A stretch of 26,019 nucleotides of DNA from Lenisia limosa (lineage: Eukaryota; Breviatea). Shown piece after piece: positions 1 to 9,400 of the stretch. A program made the position numbers and the translations under genes. The stretch's first letter is position 1, and each line of letters starts with the position of its first letter. The stretch covers positions 1-26,019 of the forward strand of contig LPNZ01007710.1 in assembly GCA_001655205.1 (NCBI GenBank). The letters run 5' to 3'. The notes under the pieces are model-generated. The model searched no databases. It worked only from the letters and a program-made list of their open reading frames with translations, and was not told the DNA's origin.

Positions 1-96
1 TATCATGCGCCATCTCTCTTACTGTGAGTGGCAGGACTGAATATTGACAAAGCTACGTGATAATCCCCCTGTTGTGACCCTTGATTAACTTCACAG

Positions 97-1653
97 TCCA
101 TATTGTCGGACGTGACGCGGCCACTTTGGACGTTACCGGTTTGTCTTGGGCTTTTCCCGTTCTTTTCAAACTAACTGGACAGATCTGGGCGCATTTTCAC
201 CCGCTTTGAACCAAGAAATCAACCCTACTGTCACTGTATGTTGAGAACTGCGTCTCCTCTCCGTATGATGAGCCCATTAGTCTGATATCTTAGTCTCATG
301 TCTGTCTGGTGAACTCATTAGTCTGATATCTTAGTCGGGAACAGGGCTGTCTCTTTGGACACTCACCTCAACGGTCTCCTCTTATGGCAATACTGCAGCC
401 GGAAGCTGTCTGTTCCAGGCCCTCAAGTCAGCGGGACAAGGTGAGCTTCAAGAACGACATGAGACAACAGTTTTCAATAGTTGACAATACCTACCGAACT
501 TTTAGGGATAGAAAGGCTAAAAAATATCATGACGTGTTAACTCCATAGCCATTTCCACCACCACTGCTGCCATTCTGGATCCCGGACTGCACCGAAACGA
601 TTCTGTTGTCGTATTCTCGGCTGGCATGGGCTCGGAGTATTCACAGCCTGGCTTTGTTGTCTCGTACGTGGGGGCTGGTCAAAGCATGGTCCTATAAGAC
701 TTAGAATATTGAAACAATTCAGTGCTTATCGAAAGCCTTGAAAACAGTAAAAGGTGTTCTGAACCATCACGGTAGTAATAAAGGATATGATATTGACTGG
801 TTTTTTGATCACCAAATCTTTGATTATTATTATTACTGTAGTTGAAATTTTAGTTCATATGGTGGCGAGCTTGGAGAGTTCACTAACGCAGCCTTTTCAC
901 TGCTGAAAATCCCATCAATGACAAGTAGGCCTCCACTTGGATAGATCTGACCTCTTTTAGATATCTGACCTCTTTTAGATGTACAGTATCTGACCTCATA
1001 CGTGGCAGCAAGTACCGTTATTTCTAATACTCCGAGGTAATAGTCACGAATATCACTCCCGACTAACTCCTTCCAGTGTTCTCCTCACTAAAACTGTTAC
1101 ACTCGATGAAGACAGTCTGGTTGGTTGCCAATTCCATCTGCAAGTGTTTCCCATCTTGTCTGACTTCGCAGATATTTGTGGTGGCTTCTGGTTCCTACAG
1201 TTCAAGTCAAGCCAACGGCATGGATACTGTTATGCTATCTTTGGAGGTGGGGGGATGGTTTGTTATCTTTTAATACTATGGCTTTCAAACACTCTCGAGT
1301 ATCAGTAAAGTAGTCCTTTCAAAAAATAATCGTGCTGGTTTTCTATTTATTGGTACGTCTTGTGTGTTTGTTTTGAGGTTTTTTACTTGTTCTTGGACGT
1401 GATCTTTGTAGCTTGACAACGTGTCAGTCTCTTCACAAGTTACCCGCGTGAACTTCTTCAATGACAAACTGTTCACGACAACTTATGCCGGTAGGGCCAT
1501 CCCCAATGTTGCAATGACTGTGCAGGAATGTTTGCTTCAGGAAGTTATACTGTCGACATGGTGGCTCAGAGCTCTGGAGTTGACGGGTTCGAGTTCCGTG
1601 GACCTACTTTCGGCCTCAATCTTCATGTCATTGTCTTGCCTCTTTTGGACTGA
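97..1653 (+). CDS. 3' part of an unidentified beta-rich, probably extracellular protein
   Basis: The 5' end lies upstream of the window. Exons supported by phase and splice signals are 97-138, 183-235, 335-440, 549-688, then 892-924, 1077-1143, 1172-1246, 1412-1490 and 1526-1653, ending in TGA. One exon between 689 and 891 is missing, because the phases of the flanking exons do not match. The encoded protein is rich in Ser, Thr, Gly and hydrophobic beta-type stretches, such as NDSVVVFSAGMGSEY and then PGFVVSYVG, the second resembling the last strand of a CUB domain. Two similar stretches, VVASGSYSSS and MFASGSYTVD, hint at an internal repeat. No transmembrane helix or catalytic motif is seen. 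The introns 1144-1171 (28 nt) and 1491-1525 (35 nt) are very short. A secreted or surface protein is inferred from composition only; CUB membership is weak. Confidence 0.5.
275..336 (+). repeat. Direct repeat carrying the 3' splice site (2 copies, 41-bp period)
   Basis: A 21-bp block, cattagtctgatatcttag plus TC, occurs at 275-295 and 316-336 without a mismatch. Each copy contains a CTGAT branch-like site and a TTAG. The downstream TTAG (331-334) is the acceptor of exon 335-440; the upstream copy is a spare acceptor. Confidence 0.8.
945..999 (+). repeat. Perfect 18-bp tandem repeat of a branch-site-plus-AG module
   Basis: The unit atctgacctcttttagat occurs at 945-962 and 963-980, and a third copy begins at 988 (atctgacctcat). 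Each full unit carries CTGAC followed seven bases later by TTTTAG, an ideal 3' splice signal for this genome, inside intron 925-1076. Confidence 0.85.
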
Positions 1654-1968
1654 TCTGTATAATGTAGATCACTCATGCATTGATGATGGTTGAATTATCC
1701 CCCCCCCCCTCGTGATTCATAATAATAAACTTACCAGNNNNNNNNNNNNNNNNNNNNNNNNNNNNNNNNNNNNNNNNNNNNNNNNNNNNNNNNNNNNNNN
1801 NNNNNNNNNNNNNNNNNNNNNNNNNNNNNNNNNNNNNNNNNNNNNNNNNNNNNNNNNNNNNNNNNNNNNNNNNNNNNNNNNNNNNNNNNNNNNNNNNNNN
1901 NTAACTTTTTTTATTCCTTCTAGTAACAGGGCCCTCCCAGAACCAGAGTGCACCAAATCAAACAAAAC
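1654..1968. other. Intergenic spacer with assembly gap and poly-C tract
   Basis: This is the space between the stop codon of the upstream gene and the first ATG of the BEACH gene. It holds an 11-base C run (1699-1709) and a run of N (1738-1901). An acceptor-like ttccttctag ends at 1923, and in the BEACH frame a TAA follows at once, so a 5' untranslated exon may start there. No coding exon is seen. Any promoter is mostly hidden in the gap. Confidence 0.6.
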
Positions 1969-3445
1969 ATGGAGCAGCAAGGGGGGCTTTTTGCCGTTGA
2001 CCCCAATGCCAATGACCATGTTTCGGATGTGGAATGCCTTGACTCTAGTGATAAGGACGAGCCCCAAGCTGATTTTGTTGATTTGATAGAGGCTGAAGAA
2101 GAAAGCCCCGCAGTTGAAGGCCCTGTAGTGGAAGAACAATCAGAAGCCTTCGAGAGCCTTGAGAGTGATGTCGATTCTGAGGAGTCTGTCGCTGTATTCC
2201 CGTCGTTTTTTGAGCATTATGAGAAAAATGAGGCAGACTTCCCCTGGAAGATGGATGTTTCGGAATGTCGTAGTGTTCTGAAGGTAGGCGCAATGGCCTT
2301 CTTTTCGTATTTATGTTTGTTTTTTATTAAAACGATGTTTTCTTTGACGCCGCTGCACTTTACCTTCGTTTCCTTAGGTTGTTCTTGAAGTGGAAGGAGA
2401 GCCGACTGAGGGACTCTTCAAGGCCTTGCTTGATGGTGCCACTTCGTCAACTCCTTCCCAGAGTCATGTTGCTTTCTGCCATACTGTTTCCCTTGCCTTG
2501 TTTATGGAGCTTCTCCAAAGGGCCTCACTCCCTGTGATGGCTGCTGCAGTACACAAACTATCCGAGGTGTGTTGGACCGTGTGATTGACTGTTGACGGAA
2601 TGGTGGACAATGTTCCAATGTTCCAATTCATTCTGGTATGAGATTTATCATTGGGACTTGTTGGTGGAACCTCAAGGTGTGTACCAGGTGTCATTTCCCT
2701 TTTGAGTCGCAATCATGTCCTCTTTATTATCACATACGATATTAGTCTCTATTAAGTTCTTTGCCTGCCCATGACACAGAGTAATCCACAGAGCATTTGT
2801 ATATCAAGCCATACTCAAAAACTCTCATTTATACCACATTCAGAAGTTTTCATTTGGTATGAATATGCGATGCTATGTATTCCCGCAATTCCCTAAACAC
2901 CCCACAATTCTATAACCTCTGACATCCTCTTCTTCATTTAGAACCAGTGACCAATATAGACCCTGATACTCGCTGAATCAAACCAACTCTTTTTTGCTCA
3001 CCGCACCATTTTGGACTTCTTTATGCGGGTCCTGGACTTCATGCTGGTCTCAAGTGACTCGCCCGCCCTTTCTGGCCAGTCCCATGTGGGCTCTTCTTTT
3101 TTTGCCTCGTTTGAGTTTTTTTCTAGGAAGGTGAAATAATTTCTCTTAGCCTGTCAACTCAATTTGCGACTTTATTGTGGACATTCTGTCCTCCATCTGT
3201 GACCAAGCCTTCCTACACGCTCTTCTCAACAAAATTGCCAATTACCCAGTATGCCACCAGCGTTATCCCTTTCATGAAAATAATGCACATGGTACAGTTG
3301 GCCTTAGCATTGGCTTTTTCTCCGAGCCCATTGTTGTCACAGTCTAGTATTGGGTCGGTAGCAGGATACTCTCTCGGCTTGGTTCGAAGACCATGATATC
3401 ATCAACACCGCAGTTTGCTATGTGCCTATCTGGCCACTCCTCAAG
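1969..3445 (+). other. BEACH protein N-terminus: acidic leader and helical segment
   Basis: The exons are 1969-2283, 2378-2566, 2960-3130, 3150-3341 and 3362-3445, all in phase 0. The first exon encodes about 105 residues that are strongly acidic after a short leader (runs such as DSSDKDEPQADF and EAEEESPAVEG), probably disordered. The following about 210 residues are helical and hydrophobic (SQSHVAFCHTVSLALFMELL, FIVDILSSICD), as in the armadillo-like N-termini of neurobeachin relatives. The introns 3131-3149 and 3342-3361 are only 19 and 20 nt, yet removing them is needed to avoid stop codons. Linkage to the next exon (about 3547 on) is unresolved, because the phase after 3445 is 0 and exon 3547-3614 needs phase 2. 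Confidence 0.75.
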
Positions 3446-6400
3446 GTGGGAATGAAAATGGAAAATGTCATTTGACCCAAGTAATATGTGCTACTACTAT
3501 ATAATTTCCAAATATTTCGAACTCCACACTTGTTTCATGCCAGCAGTGGAGCCCGGGCGAATTTAGAGCACAATGACACACGTTTCCCTCTTTTAACCCA
3601 CGGAGCCTTCTCAGGTACTGTAGCTCTCTCATCCCTTGTCTTGTCTACTGTTGTTTAAGCTTTACCTGGTTTCCTTCTTGCCATGATAGCCACTCTTCAC
3701 CAGTGTCGACTTGGCTTCGAGTGGAACAGTCAGGCGCAAGGGACCAGCCGCCTTCCTCCGCTCCGCGGCCCACTGTTTGGAAGTGGGTGCGGACATTTGT
3801 ATATTATATTACTAGTAATATATGATATACTTTTATATAGTATGATATATACTAGCTATGTAATATATCATATACTACACTATATCATATACTGTATACG
3901 ATGTGTATATTACTATATTATGCACATATAATACATGTAATATATATACTATATATTATATAATACAATATGCATATCATACTTTTGGGGTCATTTTCAC
4001 AAGTGATCATTATCCACGCAGTGATATGATACCTCAACTCCCTGTGATATTTGACCGACAAGTCTCAATGCTCTGATACACTCGGGATGAACCCTCGTGT
4101 TATCTTTGTTCATCATTACTGATCATATCACATCACTAGTGGATATTGATATGGGTTAAAATATATTGTAATAGTATATGAGATACTAAATTTATGATAG
4201 TTACATTTTTATAATGTGTAATTATATGTATCTAGATAATATGTTATTGGATGCACTTGCCATCAGAACTGTGCTTAATCATAGCCCCTAAAATATCAGA
4301 CTTGACGGCGGGTCACGGCAACCTAGTTTGGAATGCTACCTTGAAGCGGCTGGCGGGGCAAGCGTCAACCCCTTTGACCCCAAGGCTAAGCGCATCCTCT
4401 CGTCATGGCAGGTTTGTTGGTTTTACTGGGTCAAAACTTTTTTTGTTCTCTTTGCGATATACTCCATATTGTTTGACCGTTTTAGGTAATGCTCTCGGTT
4501 GTTAGTCCCACCGGCGAAAGGGACACCGCTGCCCTCGGCAAAATTGCCCAGGGAGAATGGTAAGCGTTTTGGCTCTATTCCTTATCAATGTTAGGACGCA
4601 CTTAGTTGTGACCCACCAACGTCGCAGGGTTTTAGGCTCCAAAGCTTCCCTCTTCGTCAACGGTGTCGGTGTAGGCCGGGGCTGAACAAGATGTTTCAAA
4701 TGCAAATAATATATTCGTGACCATCTTTAAATGGTAGTATATTCGTGACCATCTTTGTATATTGCTGATAAGCGTCAGATGAGTCCTAAGTCGCTGAAGT
4801 TCCCGTCGACACCCGGGTTCAAGGGCTTTTACCTGGGCACGTCTGATGCTCACCCGCGGAACAGTTCGAGGATAATCACTCAACATTCAGTTCCCTTTAC
4901 CCTTGTTTTTTGAATTAAACTTGGTAAGTTGTTTCCTTAACCCAGAAGGCTCACGCGGGGTATCCACTGCCATGGGTGGAGACTTTGGTCCGACCTTGGT
5001 TTTCGACGCAGGTCTTGAAGCCGACCACGGTTTGAGGAATCGGAATGGAATGGAATGACCGCCTGTGAAATTTCTCCCATCATTATATGCTAATACTCTA
5101 GCGAAGTGTCTCTTCTCAACACCCCATGATGCTCCGACTTTGTTTGCCAAAGATGCAATAATCTGTACTCCCAACGCCATACCAAGCATCACCAGTATGT
5201 TGGGACTGTTCACCAGTATGTTTGGATGTTGGCACTGTTCACTAGTATGTTGGGACTTTTCACTGACTGTTCCGTTGCTTAACGTTCTGACTACGATTCA
5301 GCTGAAACGTCGTTCAACAATACAAACCCCTCGGCTGCCAAGGTTTGTCACATTTTGTCACACTTACATATGGCATTTAATATCAATACATGTTTATGCA
5401 AATGAGCTAAATTTGTCTTTTGTGAAGTATAGATGTCATATCTGGTTATGATCACGATCTATAGATCTCCATGCGTTTGGACGGCGGAACATTCCCCCTC
5501 CTCCGAGCCGCTATGAGCCCGACACATTGGGATGGTGCCACGTCACCTAAGGGCCTTATTCTGACCGCTGCCTCCACTTCATCAGAAGCGAAAGCTGAAG
5601 CCCCTCCAGCATGTGAGACTTTCTTGTTTGGTAATAACACCTTCAGCTTCAGTGTTATCTGTTCTGAATTCGCATCTCCAAATGGCGTTTTACCCGTCAA
5701 CCCACCAACACGGCCAGGTTGGTTAATAATTTGTCCATTATATTGCTTCGTTGAATTGGCTTTCCTGGGTTTGGTTTTTTCTTCCAAACCGTCATAAATA
5801 AGTCAATAGTTGGGCTTTATCCATCCTTCCCTCTCCAGGTCAGCGACCTTGTCTCTTTGACAGACAATCGGCAGTTCATCCCGGTCCTGAGCGTGTCCGG
5901 CTCGGCCACAACTACCCACACGCCGACTTTGCTCAATTCGGTATGAGAGTTCAGATTTCAGATCCAAACATGCTCCAATTAAAAACCTCAGATCATTGCA
6001 ATTGGCGGATTACCTGTACTCACTTTGGCCCTCAAGAACCAAGAAACTGCCTGTTGGAGGGTATTCACAAGATATGATATTATATTATGAACTCCTAGAA
6101 TAATAGTTTCCTTGAAATAAATTAAACAATTTGTTAATTGCTCTACAGTGGACTCACTCGCGCCATGTATGCAGTTGGCGTCTCAGCTCTTGGCAACAGC
6201 AAGTCATGTGGAAACTGAAGTAGGACTAGAATACGTTTTTTGACTTCTTCTGTTGGCTTCGGTGTGGCTGTCATAGTTGCAGAGATTAATGGTGGTCGAG
6301 TTCATATCGCTAATTGTGCCGGTTCTTCTGACCCTTCGGAGTACTGTAACGCCAATTATTGGTAGGGTTGTTACCTCCCCCCCCCCCCCATTAATACTTA

Positions 6401-9400
6401 CAGTCGAAACCGTGATGAAATTTGGAGATCTCCTCCATGAACCTAAATCTTGTAACGTGTTCATACACCAGGTTGGGATGCATAACCTGTGTTCATGGGC
6501 TTGTGTGTCCTTTGGAATCTCAAAAATACTTATTGTAGATGTTCAGCCGCTATAGATAACTCTTTGATTAAATAATACTGGCTTCGTCTAAATGCTCTCC
6601 TCACACTTTAGGTGCTCCTCAACTCAGCTCTTTGGCTCAGAGCGCCAGTCCATTCCCTTGCGTTGTGGTGCGAAAGCGTCCGAGCCTTCTCGAGAGCCAT
6701 GCCTGATGAAGCCAGGAAGTTGGGGGGGGGGGGGNNNNNNNNNNNNNNNNNNNNNNNNNNNNNNNNNNNNNNNNNNNNNNNNNNNNNNNNNNNNTGCCAA
6801 AGCCATCAACAGCATTTTTATGAACATAACCTTGACAAACAAGAATTATCTGTGATCGAATAGGGCCAAGGTGTCAGGAACACTTCTGATGGCAATCTCC
6901 AAACTCACTCGACACGATCTTAAAGATCACGCTCTTAACCTCGCTGAAGTGTTGGAAGAACTCGTGGTAAGGCCAGTTCTTTGTTGACGCGGCCATTGGA
7001 TAGTCTGATACTTGTAGGTTGGTAGAGGGTCACACCCTTCTGGCGATGACATTGACCTGGTCTTGTCGACGCTGGCCACAGCATCCAACCCCCACATTGC
7101 GGTATGCAGGGACTTTGCCGACTGAGCGTTGCAAGAAACTCATCTTTTAGGGGCTTATGATGGGGCTTTTGACCAAGGCCGTGCAGCACCACTCTGCTGA
7201 CTTACTGACTTACCTTTCAAAGAAACATGCATCTGTGGAGGATAAGTAGGCAGAAATGAATTGCATTGGCTCTCGTCCTGTTTTTCAATTTATCCATTAG
7301 GGGATTTGTGCCCTTTGCTGAAGCGCCACTTGTTTGGCTCTCTCCAGGACAGGTGAGTATCAGCTCTGATTGTGTCCGTCTTTCAAACATTTATGACCGT
7401 CCAGGCGGTATCATCCTGCAGCGGCTCTGGGCTCTTCATCTTCTATCACCTCTGCAGTCATACTGACGAGACTGTTCGGTTCATGGTTTGCTCCCCTCTG
7501 TCTCATCATTTTGCAGTCTATTGAGTTACTCAGAATCTTCCTCAACAACATCCCCGCCAAGCAACGGCCAAAACTCGGCATCGATGTACTCGTACCGGTG
7601 AGTATGGCCTATATCACCCTCATATCTCACACATATCACAGGGCCTGGTGTCTGCCTTGAGCGCACACGCAATCACACCCAATGTCTTGGTGTCTCTGTT
7701 CAACTTGGTGACCTACGAGTAAGCTCTCCCTGTCCTTATTCGCTATCTGGTAGAGATAAAGATGGGGAAGAAGGCAGTGCATTCTCATTGCTACTGCTTT
7801 CTTTTTAGCGGACCTCTGTAACAATTCAGCGCGTCAGTGACGACACTGTCTCTTCCTGAGCTAGTGCCTGCCATCTTCACCATCATCCGAATGTCCCCTC
7901 TGCCTTCGAACGGTGGGCATGGCCATTTTGCTTACAATCACTGTAATGCTGATGCAAATTCCCTTACTTGCTAACTTGGCAGTGTCCCGACAAGCAGGAA
8001 CCGCCTCAATTCATTTGGACAATTCGGCGTTGGAGGTGCTCCGAAATGCCCCTCAAAGAGAGGAATCTTCGGGTCAGCATCTATTCCTCATCATTTCTTC
8101 GCATTTATTACCACGTTTTGATAGAGCAGAGACCTTCACGACGGGGTCCCGGGGCTACGAGCAGAAATCTGCAGTCGTCTTCGAAGTAGGATTCCGACCA
8201 TGCAATTTAGGATGTCGAAAATTCCGTCTTTTTCGACCTGCCCCTACCCCCATCACGCCTCATGCTACCAGGCTCTCCGCATGACTCAGCAACTGGTGCA
8301 GGAAACACCTCTCGCTGCTCTCGCTCTCGCACGTGCACCTTTGTTCTCTCGTGAAATGGCCCTTTGTGCTTTGGTGAGTCGTGATGAGACCCGTCACGTT
8401 GTAGCAACAAGATGCCGTCCACTCCAGCTCCAGTCTGAGGGAAATCTTCTCCAACACGCTGATCTCTGTCATGGAACCATGTCTGGCAGAAACTGATGGA
8501 CACACTTTACTGTCGCACTGCATTGCTGTACTGAGAACCTCTATCCTCAAACCTGGTGAGGGGGCTGCTCTAATGTGTTGCCTCTGCTGTTGAGAACAAT
8601 CCAACCTGATACAACTATTGTATGTATATTGTTGCTCATAAAAGTGGATTTGGTGTAATTTCTATCACCGTGGAATATCTATTGTTAACCCATTAGCTAA
8701 CACTGAGCATGGAATGGCGGGTATTCAGTCCGTTTCTATCATCAAGCGCCACGTCTTCTTCTCAGCAGTGACCAAAATCTTCCTGTCCTCTCTCATTGAC
8801 TGCTGCGCTAAACTGGTTTGCCGCCCTTGGTTTGTTGACGTTTCAGCTGTCGTCAGGCTCGTCGTACACCACGTCCATGCTGCACTCCTGTGATACTGCA
8901 GTGTCGCTTGTAGAGGACCTCATTGTGTCGTCACCTCCAAGTGTCGACGATGTCAGTTCGAATGAGGCAAATGCCATTGTCAAGGCGAGTAAAACGTTGG
9001 TGCTTTCAATGAACAATCGACCGATTTTTTTAATAGCCACTTGTATTACACTTTAGGGGGATGCAGTACCTGTCATCTTTCTCTGCCACCGCTTTCAACA
9101 CGGCTGTGACTCTTGCTGAAGGTGGGTCAGATAAAAGACTCTTGCTGAAGATGGGTCAGATAAAATGCTTGATATTTGATACCTAGATTATTATACTCAG
9201 ACCAGAATGTATTATATGTGATATGATCTGTACAAATTAATAGAATTACTTATGATATCATATGGTATATCATACGATATGATATCATATGTACATCAAT
9301 TTAATTCAACCCCCCCCCCATCCTCATTGACCAGGCCGGGTGCCGCAGCCGCGACGCTCCACCGACATGCCTCGTCCAAGTGCCATCCTCACCACGTCGT

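Larger units (their letters stand above)
3547..5194 (+). other. ConA/laminin-G-like domain of the BEACH protein
   Basis: The exons are 3547-3614, 3690-3798, 4327-4411, 4486-4559, 4628-4664, 4779-4863, 4946-5011 and 5102-5194. Phases are consistent from 3547 to the end. The hallmarks of the ConA-like lectin fold found before the BEACH core in this family are visible: GEWVLGSKASLFVNG (exposed loop after a Trp strand), then GFKGFYLGTSDA and GGDFGPTLVFDA (the F-I/L-G-T and G-x-V/L-F strands). It also carries an NPF tripeptide (SVNPFDPKAK). Intron 3799-4326 (528 nt, very AT-rich) is the largest in the gene. Frame choice for exon 3690-3798 rests only on phase agreement with both neighbours. Confidence 0.7.

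Noticed and set aside
3342-3361. The 20-bp interruption as a sequencing error or small insertion
   Set aside because: Not excluded, but it starts with GT, ends with AG, and a second 19-bp case lies 200 bp upstream; both keep phase 0. Kept as a micro-intron pending transcript data.
3831-3985. AT palindromes as a replication origin or promoter
   Set aside because: They lie inside an inferred intron and recur in other introns, so there is no reason to assign such a function.
4887-5213. Minus-strand open frame of 108 codons opposite the ConA-like exons
   Set aside because: No family resemblance. The plus strand carries phase-consistent exons of the ConA-like domain at 4946-5011 and 5102-5194, so this is an antisense shadow.
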